Origin: a virus
Length of the DNA stretch: 37,722 nt
IMG/VR virus record: IMGVR_UViG_3300037010_003012
Coordinates: 1 to 37,722 of that record
Strand: one strand, 5' to 3'
A program made the translations under genes and the position numbers. Numbering within the stretch: the stretch's first letter is position 1; every line of letters starts with the position of its first letter. The notes beneath the pieces are model-generated. The model saw only the letters and a list, made by a program, of their open reading frames with translations. It searched no databases and had not been told where the DNA came from. Shown in pieces: positions 7,976 through 17,060 of the stretch.

Positions 7976-8089
7976 TCATTTGTAAACGTCTAATTCTTTA
8001 ACTTTGTCCACGGTACAATAAAGTTCTTCTTTATCAACGATAGGACTCATTGGACCAAAATACGCTTCAAATAGTTCATCAATTCTCGT
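7976..8089 (-). pseudogene. Small ORF with a lost start codon
   Basis: An open frame reads (T)RIDELFEAYFGPMSPIVDKE and ends VKELDVYK before a stop at 7976. A ribosome site AAGGAT (8098-8103) is followed 8 bases later by ACG (8087-8089) where ATG would be expected, so the start looks mutated; an in-frame stop lies just upstream (8096-8098). An internal ATG at 8050 would give 24 residues. Composition is protein-like. Function unknown. The rest of the 7964-8132 gap holds only AT-rich sequence with a possible TATAAT-like element near 8110. Confidence 0.35.
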
Positions 8090-8132
8090 AGTAAATTATC
8101 CTTGTATAGGTATAATATTGTTAATTTACTAT

Positions 8133-8984
8133 TTAATTACTTTTAATATATTGAATGATTTTTGGAAGAACTAAATTTTCTTTGGAAATAAATTGAGGAG
8201 CTGAATTTATTTCGAACACAAACCAAGTTCCATCTTTTTCAGATTGAACTAAGTCCACACCAGCAAAATCTAGCTCAAAACAACAAGCAATTTTCTTTGC
8301 CAATATTTTAACATTTTCTGGTAATTCGACGAATTCTTGAGTTGCTCCAAGGGAAAGGTTATTTCTAAATTCTTTACTTTCCTTTTTACGCTCGCGCTTG
8401 ATAGCATATAAAAGTTCATTTTTAAAAAAGAAAATTCGATAATCACAAGAGTTAGGAATGAACTCCTGAAAGATAAATTCTTGCTTTGGATTTGCCTTTA
8501 AAAATCTAACGACGGCGGCATTAGTATCTAGCTTTGAGATGCCTTTACCTTGAGAACCATTCGTAATTTTTGCAATAATAGGAAGTTTTAATTCTTTAAC
8601 TAATTTTTCAGCATCAATATTGCTTGTATGCGAAATGATAGTTTTTGGTTGAGCGATATCATTCTGTGAAAATAAAAATGATTGAAGAGGTTTATTTTCT
8701 AAGTAAGCTGGAACACCATAGTATAAATGTGGAACACTATATTTTTTGATGTAATCTCTGATAACTGAAGCTTTAACTTGATTTTCAGTCACTGGACCCA
8801 TGAATATAAAACCAAATTTTGTTATTGGCTCTTTTGCTACGGTGAGTATTCCATTTTCAACGGCGACTTCATCCCAACTAACAAACTTACATGTATCTAA
8901 CTCAGCGGTGAGTTCAGCCTCAAAGTGATGAAAGCTGATAAACAATTTTGGAATAATCGGGTGGAACAGCGCTGCTAATTTCAT
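8133..8984 (-). CDS. RimK-like ATP-grasp ligase
   Basis: 283 residues. The ATP-grasp fold is shown by the glycine-rich loop in PIIAKITNGSQGKGISKL (about 135-152), the QEFIPNSCDYRIFF segment, and the metal-binding end FAGVDLVQ...WFVFEINSAPQF with the E-x-N pair. Family knowledge: such enzymes use ATP to join a carboxylate to an amine, for example adding Glu to a protein or peptide end (RimK) or closing rings in microviridin-type peptides. Substrate unknown. The ATG overlaps the stop of the oxygenase gene (ATGA), so the two are co-translated. Inference: part of a peptide- or protein-modification cassette with the next two genes. Confidence 0.75.
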   Translation of the reverse strand: MKLAALFHPIIPKLFISFHHFEAELTAELDTCKFVSWDEVAVENGILTVAKEPITKFGFIFMGPVTENQVKASVIRDYIKKYSVPHLYYGVPAYLENKPLQSFLFSQNDIAQPKTIISHTSNIDAEKLVKELKLPIIAKITNGSQGKGISKLDTNAAVVRFLKANPKQEFIFQEFIPNSCDYRIFFFKNELLYAIKRERKKESKEFRNNLSLGATQEFVELPENVKILAKKIACCFELDFAGVDLVQSEKDGTWFVFEINSAPQFISKENLVLPKIIQYIKSN

Positions 8985-9637
8985 AGGTATTCTTTAAACC
9001 AAGACATTATGACACCCTCTTTTGAAATTGGAAAATTTTGAGGTTGATAAAGCCAGACAGTTCCATTTTTAGCACTTATAGCAATATTAATTTTTATTAA
9101 GTACATATCACTAACTAATAATGGACTTAAGGCTGTTATAAAATGAGGAGTTGCTGGCCAAAGAATTAAAGTACCACGCTCTGGTACTAATGAAAAATCT
9201 AAACCAGGGAATTCCATTTTACCACCATATACTTCAAACCTAGAATCAAGTGGAACTTTATCTTGGAAATCCTTTAACCAAATTACACCAGTTAAATCAA
9301 CATCTTTTGTTTTAACCCATTTTTTTCTGATATACTGTGCACTTTCGCAGTGAGGATTTTCAGCTGGAAGTTTACTATATTCTGGATAATGAATTATTTC
9401 TAGTGGTTCAGTACCTCTATAAATTGCATTATATCTTTCTTCAATGTCAGGAATTAAATTTCTAATTTTTTGTAAGATAATCTCTTGACCAAGGTTGGGT
9501 AAAATAGTTTTAGCGAATTTAGTTGGATTTCCATCTTTATCTAAATTTGGAGTTTTAACTCTGTATGTATCAATAAATTCTTCACATTGTTTAGGAGATA
9601 AAAATTCCTGAACAACTGTAAATGGAGACTTTGCCAT
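8981..9637 (-). CDS. Putative 2OG-Fe(II) oxygenase, prolyl-4-hydroxylase type
   Basis: 218 residues. The pattern follows the P4H-like double-stranded beta helix: HCE (H96, E98) as the HxD/E iron pair, then VDLTGVIWLKDF, GGKMEFPGLDFSLVPERGTLILWP, the distal H165 in TPHFITALSP, and K182 in YLIKINIAI where P4H enzymes hold 2-oxoglutarate with Lys. Family knowledge: such enzymes hydroxylate proline or other side chains, and they occur in T4-like phages. The use of E instead of D in the iron pair is less common. It lies between two ATP-grasp genes, which suggests a shared substrate. Confidence 0.65.
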   Translation of the reverse strand: MAKSPFTVVQEFLSPKQCEEFIDTYRVKTPNLDKDGNPTKFAKTILPNLGQEIILQKIRNLIPDIEERYNAIYRGTEPLEIIHYPEYSKLPAENPHCESAQYIRKKWVKTKDVDLTGVIWLKDFQDKVPLDSRFEVYGGKMEFPGLDFSLVPERGTLILWPATPHFITALSPLLVSDMYLIKINIAISAKNGTVWLYQPQNFPISKEGVIMSWFKEYL

Positions 9638-9669
9638 GATATTTCCTATGCTTTATATGTTAATTTGGT

Positions 9670-11199
9670 TTATTCTTCTTCTTGCTTTTTTAATTCTTTA
9701 TTTCCTTCAATTGGAGTAATATTACCAACCGCAGGGTTAACTAAGAAGCCTGCTTGCGCTAATGTATTTCTACCAAGTAAAACATCATATTTCATATCTT
9801 CTCTTGAAGTCACATTGATTTCGACATTACGTAGAGTTTGATTATTTACCGTTAAATCAACACGTATGACTGGTCGCTCTGAAATATCATTAGCGTCAAC
9901 TTGTTTAATTTTAGATGTTCTAACCAAGTGAAATTTATAAACAGTGCCTTTAAATTTAAAACGAACCGAACTATCATCAATCTTTATATCTTCCCCATGA
10001 ATTGAACTCATTGCGGCGCCAGTATCAACACGTGCTTCAAGCGGCTCTTCATTATTGAAGTGCTTAATGATAACATGCGAAACAGTGCCAATAACACCAG
10101 CTTCTTCTGAATGAGTTGGAACTTCAACTTCATCATCAGCATCCCCATCAGGTTCTTTATCTAAGTGGGGTTTCTCAATTTCAGCCTCAGGTTCGACTTT
10201 AATGTCAACTTCAACTTTAACATCTTTTTCTTCTTCAGCTTCCACATCTTTAAGCTCGTGCTCATCCTTGTCAATCTTTTTAGCCGGAGTAGGTTTATCA
10301 GTTGGCAATTCTTTTACGTCAGTGGCTTTTAATGTTTCAATGCAATAGTTAATAATAACCGCGGCAATATCTAAATCAGGCACGACCTTTTGCATTGATT
10401 CAAAACCAGGAGAACCATTAACTTCTAGTACCACAATTTCATCATTATTAACAATGTAATCAACCGCCGCAAAATTAATACCGATTGCTTCAGCTGATTT
10501 TTGACAAACTTTAATCTCTTCAGCTGAGGCTTCATGAATTTTAAGTTCTGCTCCAAGATGAGCGTTACTTCTGAAATCGTCTTCAGGGATGGTGCGCATT
10601 ACACTAACTAATGGCTTACCATCTAATAGTAAAATTCGACCAGATTGTTTATGTGGGATAAACTCTTGTAAGATAAATTGAACTTCAGTCTTTAATAATT
10701 GTTGAACAATTGAACGCAAGCTTGCTAAACTATCCGCTCTAATAACCCCGATACCATGAGTACCATATATTGTTTTTACGATAACTGGAAACTTTTCACC
10801 AATTGCTTTTACTGCGTGCTCTAATTGATGCTCAGATGTAAACATGGTCGTGCGCGGGGTAACTATACCTGCATCATTTAGTAAGATTTGACTTTCGACT
10901 TTGTTACTAGCGTTACGTAAAGCTTTCCCATTATTAATAACCTTGACACCCATTTTTTCTAAATGGTTAACGATAGCAACTTTATATTCAAGGTCATTTT
11001 CAGATAATCGTGGAATACAAATATCAGTTCCAGTAAATTGAGTACCATCATGTGAGATGTAATCATTTCCGGCTAAAGAAATATAACACTTATCAGGGTT
11101 GATTACCTCAACCTTAAATCCAGCGGCTTTAGCTTTCAATTCAATTTCTTTTGGCGCCCAATTTTCTGGTTCTGCCGTTAAGATTATCAAAGATGTCAT
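9670..11199 (-). CDS. RimK-like ATP-grasp ligase fused to RimB/DUF785-like aspartic protease
   Basis: 509 residues. Residues 1-295: ATP-grasp domain with FPVIVKTIYGTHGIGVI (137-153), QEFIPHKQSGRI and NFAAVDYIV...VLEVNGSPGFESM (E259, N261), which is the RimK pattern. Residues about 300-365: acidic Glu/Asp/Lys/Val linker. Residues about 370-490: a retropepsin-like domain with VDTGAAMSSIH (D392), ERPVIRVDL and YDVLLGRNTLAQAGF (LLGRNTL 474-480), the signature of the RimB/ATP-dependent zinc protease (DUF785) family. In bacteria, RimK adds Glu to the end of ribosomal protein S6 and RimB trims it. Here both activities would be in one chain. Known for the family: ligation and trimming. Inferred: a phage target or S6 itself. 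Confidence 0.85.
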   Translation of the reverse strand: MTSLIILTAEPENWAPKEIELKAKAAGFKVEVINPDKCYISLAGNDYISHDGTQFTGTDICIPRLSENDLEYKVAIVNHLEKMGVKVINNGKALRNASNKVESQILLNDAGIVTPRTTMFTSEHQLEHAVKAIGEKFPVIVKTIYGTHGIGVIRADSLASLRSIVQQLLKTEVQFILQEFIPHKQSGRILLLDGKPLVSVMRTIPEDDFRSNAHLGAELKIHEASAEEIKVCQKSAEAIGINFAAVDYIVNNDEIVVLEVNGSPGFESMQKVVPDLDIAAVIINYCIETLKATDVKELPTDKPTPAKKIDKDEHELKDVEAEEEKDVKVEVDIKVEPEAEIEKPHLDKEPDGDADDEVEVPTHSEEAGVIGTVSHVIIKHFNNEEPLEARVDTGAAMSSIHGEDIKIDDSSVRFKFKGTVYKFHLVRTSKIKQVDANDISERPVIRVDLTVNNQTLRNVEINVTSREDMKYDVLLGRNTLAQAGFLVNPAVGNITPIEGNKELKKQEEE

Positions 11200-11200
11200 G

Positions 11201-11653
11201 TTATTTTTTCACGTAATTAAGAGGATGGTTAATACCAGATAGCTCAATTAAACGCTGAGTCATTGGTGATGGGCCTTTTTCTTGTTTGCTTTCCACATAT
11301 GTAGCTGTCGCTTTAGTAATTGAATCTTTTATTGCTGCTTCACGTGCCAAATGGTCTTTATACATTTTGATACGTTTAGAAACTCTTGTTGAATTAGCTT
11401 CACAAGTAACCATGATGTCTAAATCAATGAATATTTCAGTACTTTGCTGATTTGTATAATCATTTACCATTTGAGCTTTCTCAACATAAAAGCTATATTT
11501 CGATAAATCAATTCCATTTTCTGGAGCTGGACTAGGAACAGGTTCAGCCACTTGCATAGGCTCTGGTTCTACTTGTGGTGTTGGATAAGCTAATGCTGGT
11601 TGTTCAGCTGAATAAGCTTCAATTGGGCTATTAGAAAATTCAAATGATGTCAT
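11201..11653 (-). CDS. Uncharacterised protein with Pro-rich N-terminus
   Basis: 150 residues. Residues about 15-48 are rich in Pro, Glu and Ala (TPQVEPEPMQVAEPVPSPAP), a flexible linker type. The rest is a small mixed domain with FYVEKAQMVNDYTNQ and IFIDLDIMVTCEANS. No motif is recognised. The start overlaps the stop of the upstream nuclease gene (ATGA), and the ligase gene follows after 1 base, so it belongs to the same operon. Confidence 0.6.
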   Translation of the reverse strand: MTSFEFSNSPIEAYSAEQPALAYPTPQVEPEPMQVAEPVPSPAPENGIDLSKYSFYVEKAQMVNDYTNQQSTEIFIDLDIMVTCEANSTRVSKRIKMYKDHLAREAAIKDSITKATATYVESKQEKGPSPMTQRLIELSGINHPLNYVKK

Positions 11654-12324
11654 GCGCGTAATCCTATCTTTTTGTTTAATTTTTCGTAGAATTCTTCTAC
11701 TCGTGTAATTAGTAATGGGTATTGTTCCGCTAAAGAAAATTTAAATTCCTGCGGAAAACCACCAGCTGAAGTCATTAAGATGACCCCCTGTGTAATCTCT
11801 ATCTCAAATTGCTCTAAAAAACCAATTGAATAAAATGCACATTGTAGTTTGTAGTCAGCAATTTCTTTTTCAGTTTTAATTCTTGAAGCTGTTTTATAAT
11901 CAATGATACTCGGAACTCCTCGATAAACCGCAATACAATCACATCTTCCAGCTACTTCTAATGTATCAGAATAGAGGGAAACTTCTTGACCCCAAACTTC
12001 TTCAATTCCTTTTAACTTTAATTTAAGAGCATTGAAGCTATTTACATCAGCCTGACTAAACGTTGAAAGCTGTAAATCTTCACCCTTCAAAAGTCGCTCA
12101 ATTAATAGATGAACGTTAGTACCCCTACTTGCGGCTTGCCTTGTTACTTCTGCAGCTTTACTTGCACCTAAGGAATTTTGCCAATGTGCCAATGATTGCT
12201 GTTTTTCTTCTGTTACAGTAGCACCTAAGATACTAGTAATAGATGGATAAAAATTACCACCTGGAGTTTTATAAAACCTGTAACCCAATTCATTACAGGT
12301 TTCTAATTCAGCAAAATTAAACAT
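11650..12324 (-). CDS. PD-(D/E)XK exonuclease, MGME1/RecB-like
   Basis: 224 residues. Motifs: YPSITSILGAT (26-36), RGTNVHLLIERLL (67-79; H72 and E76), GRCDCIAVYRG (D129) and SIIDYKTA with D142-Y-K144, the catalytic D...(D)xK core. This order is that of MGME1-like and Cas4/RecB-type single-strand DNA exonucleases, common in T4-type phages. Likely role: processing DNA ends or flaps in recombination or packaging. It overlaps the 659-residue gene by 8 bases upstream and the 150-residue gene by 4 bases downstream. It has no promoter of its own and would be read from the late promoter at 17061. Confidence 0.75.
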   Translation of the reverse strand: MFNFAELETCNELGYRFYKTPGGNFYPSITSILGATVTEEKQQSLAHWQNSLGASKAAEVTRQAASRGTNVHLLIERLLKGEDLQLSTFSQADVNSFNALKLKLKGIEEVWGQEVSLYSDTLEVAGRCDCIAVYRGVPSIIDYKTASRIKTEKEIADYKLQCAFYSIGFLEQFEIEITQGVILMTSAGGFPQEFKFSLAEQYPLLITRVEEFYEKLNKKIGLRA

Positions 12325-14296
12325 TAAAAAGTTTTGTTAAATTACGAACACTTTTAGCGGTAAATAAGATACCACCACTATAATCTTCAAATGTGTCTGA
12401 ATATACAATATACTCTGCACCAGTTGATATTGGAACAAATTTAAAACCGTTTACTGATATTTGATCACCTGCATTAATTGCCTCAACTAATTTTTTAGTT
12501 TGACTATCATTAAGCTCAATTGCAACATCTTCAACTGATAAAGTAATAGATTTATTCATTTGAGTGATAGACCAATTTCCTAGCTTTGCAGCATGTTCTT
12601 TTGCAAAAATCTTAGCATCTTCAGTGACAGTTGTAGTTTGTTGCAAAGTCTGAATCAATTGTACTAGCCTTGGTTTAACTCGACCAATATCAATTTTCAA
12701 AGTTTTATTTCGTAAACTTTGAATCAAATTAGCTTTTTGAAAATTTAAATTATCATCAGGAACTCCAAGCTCTGTCAACAGCGCTGATACTAATTGAAGA
12801 TATTTGTTAGTGCCAAGATTTACTTCTTCAGTTACTTCTTCTTCACCATCATCAATACCAATTGCTTTTGCAAATGAATGCAGATACATTTGAACTTTTG
12901 CATGTTTCAAAAGTTCTTTAGCTAATGGACGCATCTGTTGTTTTAACTGTGCATGACGAACATCAAGAGCTGCATTTGGAATACCAATATTTTTCAAAAT
13001 TTTGAATATGATTTTCAATAGTACTTCAATTTTTTCAGTTTGTGTTTCATCTTGCTCTTTCAAATCTGATTTTTTATGATTGGCAATAACTTTTTTTTCA
13101 TTGTTATGAATCAAATCCATATCACGAACACTTTCTAACTCAGCAATAAGTTTATCTAAAAAGATTTTCGCTTTATTATTTGACATCAATTCAATCGCTG
13201 AACTTCTCAAATTTGCTCTTAAATCTTGTTTATGCGCAATTAAACGTTGAGTTGGAAAATCAAACAATGAGATTAGCCTAAACAGTTTTCTTTGCATTGG
13301 TGTTTTAAAGATGTCTTCTAACTTAACATCTTGGTCGTCACTATGGTCAATTGGCTCATTAGTTTTAGTTTCTTCTTCAGTCGATTTTTTATTAGAACTT
13401 TTTATCGTCTCTTTAGGCTCTACTTTATCAGAAGCTTCATTTAAAAATCTAGCTTTTACGCGAGCGCCAATTGATAGCCTTTCAGCTACAGGTTTTTCTG
13501 CTTTATCTTTGCTGTCTTTTTTCTTTTTCTTTTTAGGCTTACCATTTTTGTCTAATTCTTCTTCATCATCAGTTTCTTCAGAATCATCTTCTTTATCGTC
13601 TTTTGCAGCAATATCATCTTCAACATCAAAATTAGCGCCATCATCTTCTTTATCATCTTTGGCATCATCTAATTCAATTCCATCATCATTTTTCTTTTTG
13701 TCTTTATCTTCTGGCGCATCAGTCTCTTCTCCTTCGCCTTCAGGTTTTTTAGCTAGTTCGCCAAGGTCAAAATCAACTTTGACCTTATGAAATGGTTGTG
13801 CTGAACTACCTTCACTATCAACTGCTGGAGCTACTACACTCGCTGGAGTTTCTCCATTTTCATTGTCAAGGCTTGATGCATTCATGGCAGCAGCCTTACG
13901 ATTTTCTGGCCATTCAACTGATACGATATCAAAGGTTTGCCCCATTTTATCAATTGCATCTTCAACATCATCTTCTTGGCCAAGAATATCAGCCATAGCC
14001 TTTTCAAAATCATCTGCTTGCTCAGCATTAACATAGACTTTAACGACCTCTCCATCGTTAAGCTCTAAACCAAAAGCAACTGTATCAACCTCTTCGGCTG
14101 AGTCATGAGCCTGTTGAACCAAATTTGAAGCGCTGCGATTTGAAATTCTATTATCAAATGGAATACCAAAATTGCTGAGCTTTTTTAAAAACTCAATATC
14201 GCCAATTTTTTTCTTTTGCTGGTTATTTGCCGCAACATCTTCGCCTATTGGCTGAATATTGTCAAAGTTTGTTTGGAGTTCTTTAAACAAATCCAC
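12317..14296 (-). CDS. Large acidic uncharacterised protein, possible virion/head component
   Basis: 659 residues in three parts: an N-terminal mixed domain (1-150), a long Asp/Glu/Lys low-complexity stretch (about 175-315), and a helical C-terminal half with repeated helical units (PTQRLIAHKQDLRANLRSS, NAALDVRHAQLKQQMRPLAK, DDNLNFQKANLIQSLRNKTL look like three copies of one repeat, each followed by a helix ending in a KxxLxxL type pattern). No enzyme motif is seen. It starts 1 base after the stop of the 906-residue gene, so the two are co-expressed, probably late. A head-core or virion role is a guess. Confidence 0.6.
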   Translation of the reverse strand: MDLFKELQTNFDNIQPIGEDVAANNQQKKKIGDIEFLKKLSNFGIPFDNRISNRSASNLVQQAHDSAEEVDTVAFGLELNDGEVVKVYVNAEQADDFEKAMADILGQEDDVEDAIDKMGQTFDIVSVEWPENRKAAAMNASSLDNENGETPASVVAPAVDSEGSSAQPFHKVKVDFDLGELAKKPEGEGEETDAPEDKDKKKNDDGIELDDAKDDKEDDGANFDVEDDIAAKDDKEDDSEETDDEEELDKNGKPKKKKKKDSKDKAEKPVAERLSIGARVKARFLNEASDKVEPKETIKSSNKKSTEEETKTNEPIDHSDDQDVKLEDIFKTPMQRKLFRLISLFDFPTQRLIAHKQDLRANLRSSAIELMSNNKAKIFLDKLIAELESVRDMDLIHNNEKKVIANHKKSDLKEQDETQTEKIEVLLKIIFKILKNIGIPNAALDVRHAQLKQQMRPLAKELLKHAKVQMYLHSFAKAIGIDDGEEEVTEEVNLGTNKYLQLVSALLTELGVPDDNLNFQKANLIQSLRNKTLKIDIGRVKPRLVQLIQTLQQTTTVTEDAKIFAKEHAAKLGNWSITQMNKSITLSVEDVAIELNDSQTKKLVEAINAGDQISVNGFKFVPISTGAEYIVYSDTFEDYSGGILFTAKSVRNLTKLFNV

Positions 14297-14297
14297 T

Positions 14298-17018
14298 TTA
14301 CTTATCTCCGATCAGAGTGATTGAACTGATGATTTTTGCATCAGCTTCATATACGTTAGTTAAAAAGTCAATGAGCTGCTGCTTTGAGCCCTCAAGTTTT
14401 ACCACAGGCCAACCATTAAGTGCTTTTTCATAAATCAATTCAGCATTAATTTTGTAGTGCTCTTTTAACAATTTAAATCCTGGGTCAGTTGCTGCATTGC
14501 CAGTAAAATCAGCATCAGGCCAGCTTAAGATAATGCTATATCGTTTTTCTAAAAATTCCTTAAGGTCATACCCAGTTGGAATCAAACGCTTGATAATACG
14601 CTTTTTCTTTTTACCTTTACCACCAAATAGTTTTTGTGGATATGTTGCTATTGCCCCAGATGAAGTATAAAGCTCTCCGTTTGGTGTACCACCATCTACA
14701 GCAGACGAAGTTGACCCAGCGTCATCCTCGTGAACCAGGTCAGCTAAATTGGGACGTTCAAACCTTTTCTTTCTCTCATAATCACGTTTACGTTTAACAA
14801 TGTGTCGACCATGGTACATTCTGAGAGTATCAGTTTTATTGGCTCGATTAGCAACTTGACCTTGGGTGTTGCCATCAATATCTGGTGCTTTTGCAGTTCC
14901 AATGTCAGTCCATGTTGATGAGCCATATGAATTGTTTGATGCCGACGCGGTGAATGCGCCCATCTCTACTTCTAATAAACTAGCGAGCAAGTTTTCTTGA
15001 ATTCCAGCTACTGGGTCTTTAATTGTTTCACTATCTTGATTTGCCATTGTGAGTACATTGTTAGCTAAATATCTTATGCGTCCCAATAATGGTGAATTTG
15101 GAACTGCCTGCTGAAGGTAATAAAAAGTTCTGGCAACAACCGTATGCTTATCACTATAATCAAGCTCAGTCCAATGTTTAGTACCTGTAATAATAGTATT
15201 TATTACCGTTGAACGTGTACTCAACCTAACTGAAACTAATCTTGCATTTTCTTCTTGTAAGTTCCAATCTTGCTCCATATTAGTATTAGCTGATAATGTA
15301 ATATGAATCTTTTTTACTCTTGGTAAAATGAAACGACCTGCAATCTTTTTAAGGTCTTTTGCTACTGTTGAATTTAATTGCCCCTTCATATCAGCTAAAA
15401 ACGGGCTAAATAAAATACATCCCCAATAATTTAAAGGACTTAAACCAGCTTCAAATTTATTCAAATTAGCATGTCTAGCATCTTTAAGCATTGTGCTAGC
15501 TTGCTTATCTTTAGCTCTCAACAATAATTGAGCGGCTAATAACGTTGCTGTATACGCATGGCAAATTTTCTCAGTTGTGAGAAATTTTGTGTCAATATTC
15601 CCTTCTTCTATTATTCCTTCATGCAATCCATGCTGAACAACTCCGTAGATAATTGGCCCATACAAACTTAATATTAATTCAGCAAATGTCTTAGCTTGCT
15701 TGACTTCATTTTGTAAATCAAGCAGGTGCTCTTTTGCTTCAGCAAATGCCAAAAGATTTCTTTTATATTGAGCTGGAGTTAATGTAACGGTTTTATCTGA
15801 ATCACCAGTAATTAACTTAAATGATAATGCATTGTCTTTAAAATTAGCTAATTGTTCACTTAATTGCTTAAGCGTAGAGTTAATAACAGCGTTTATCTTT
15901 TGTTTAACTCCATTAAAATCTAAATGCCCTAACCCAACTGCAAATTTGCGGGCCGCATCATTTGGACTTTTTGCATGAAGCTCTCTAAAAATTTTCGCCG
16001 CCGATTGATACATTGAGAGCTCTGGAACTCCAAGTAGCTCTGATATGCGTTGCTCGAATATTCCAAGTAAACCCCCCTGGTCTTCAACTGAAGCTGAACT
16101 ATCAGTGGTGCGTTGAATACCAGCAACTTTTCTTTTTGCCATTGTATCAAAGCGACCAATCTCTGAAACTTCGCTGTCGACAATTCTAACATCATCACCT
16201 TTACTATGAATTAAACCTGCGTTAGTTCCCAATTTATTTTCTAAATTAACAAGCAGCTCAGCTTTTATTGGTAGCTTAAAATGCTGCAAGAGGTATGAGT
16301 TTAATCGTTCACGTTCAGCTTTAACCTTAGGACGTTGTTTCAAGTCAATAGACGTTAAATTTGTAGTTAATACTTGATGATTACTTAATCCAAGCTCTTC
16401 TAATTGTTTATTTGGTTCACTTAAAAATGCTTTAAGTTTTAACTTTAATGATTTAAATTTACTTGAATCTAAATGAGAACCTGAAACTCGTTTAGCATAT
16501 ACAACTTTCCATGCTTCTAAACTTGTAATGGTGTGTAACTCTTCGCCATCCGTCGTGTCTATTTGTTTAACTGAAACTAAAATTTTGCTTGTCGCAAGCT
16601 TATGAGCTAGTTCATGAACATGTTGTGAATCTGGTGTTGCAACTTCACCTTTAGCGCCATTGATGATTGAGATAATGTTTGTAGCTGATTCAGTAAATTT
16701 AGCGGCGTGAGATGTTAATTGAGCACTAATCGCTTCACCAGGCTGTAAAAATTTTGCAATCATTTTTACTTTTTTCTCTAGCGCAGCATGCGCTGAGATA
16801 AATGTATTATTTTCTGGTTTATGCGGATAATCGCTCGGAGAAAAGTTAAATTTTTCTTGCTTGTTAGCTGAATACGGACTAGTAAAAAAATTTCCGTTTT
16901 TATCAAAACCAAAAAAGAAATCAAGGCCGTCAGCTTGCGCGCTGATGCTAAATTCATTAAGTTTTGACAAGTGTTGAAGAAAATCTTCTATTGGTAAATC
17001 TTCAAAATTTGTTGTCAT
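14298..17018 (-). CDS. Giant uncharacterised protein with degenerate ligase-like N-terminus
   Basis: 906 residues. The N-terminus (about 22-52: SISAQADGLDFFFGFDKNG followed by NFFTSPYSANK) resembles the start of covalent nucleotidyltransferases (KxDG...FxFG...G), but the expected motif I lysine is Q28 in AQADG (27-31), so it would be inactive as a ligase. The middle is mostly helical. About 730-780 is a charged, Arg/Lys-rich region (IVKRKRDYERKKRFERPN), and the end is a small mixed domain. I do not recognise the full protein. A late-like box (17061-17068) lies 43 bases upstream and a terminator separates it from the gene before, so it starts a late operon running to about 8133. Confidence 0.6.
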   Translation of the reverse strand: MTTNFEDLPIEDFLQHLSKLNEFSISAQADGLDFFFGFDKNGNFFTSPYSANKQEKFNFSPSDYPHKPENNTFISAHAALEKKVKMIAKFLQPGEAISAQLTSHAAKFTESATNIISIINGAKGEVATPDSQHVHELAHKLATSKILVSVKQIDTTDGEELHTITSLEAWKVVYAKRVSGSHLDSSKFKSLKLKLKAFLSEPNKQLEELGLSNHQVLTTNLTSIDLKQRPKVKAERERLNSYLLQHFKLPIKAELLVNLENKLGTNAGLIHSKGDDVRIVDSEVSEIGRFDTMAKRKVAGIQRTTDSSASVEDQGGLLGIFEQRISELLGVPELSMYQSAAKIFRELHAKSPNDAARKFAVGLGHLDFNGVKQKINAVINSTLKQLSEQLANFKDNALSFKLITGDSDKTVTLTPAQYKRNLLAFAEAKEHLLDLQNEVKQAKTFAELILSLYGPIIYGVVQHGLHEGIIEEGNIDTKFLTTEKICHAYTATLLAAQLLLRAKDKQASTMLKDARHANLNKFEAGLSPLNYWGCILFSPFLADMKGQLNSTVAKDLKKIAGRFILPRVKKIHITLSANTNMEQDWNLQEENARLVSVRLSTRSTVINTIITGTKHWTELDYSDKHTVVARTFYYLQQAVPNSPLLGRIRYLANNVLTMANQDSETIKDPVAGIQENLLASLLEVEMGAFTASASNNSYGSSTWTDIGTAKAPDIDGNTQGQVANRANKTDTLRMYHGRHIVKRKRDYERKKRFERPNLADLVHEDDAGSTSSAVDGGTPNGELYTSSGAIATYPQKLFGGKGKKKKRIIKRLIPTGYDLKEFLEKRYSIILSWPDADFTGNAATDPGFKLLKEHYKINAELIYEKALNGWPVVKLEGSKQQLIDFLTNVYEADAKIISSITLIGDK

Positions 17019-17060
17019 GATAAGTGTCTCACGTGCTGCTGCGCTGCTAATTGATAAGAT

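Noticed and set aside
13311-13790. 159-codon + strand frame, very Ser-rich
   Set aside because: It is the antisense of the Asp/Glu/Lys-rich stretch of the 659-residue gene; GAT/GAA runs read backwards give Ser/Phe-rich sequence. No ribosome site or family resemblance.
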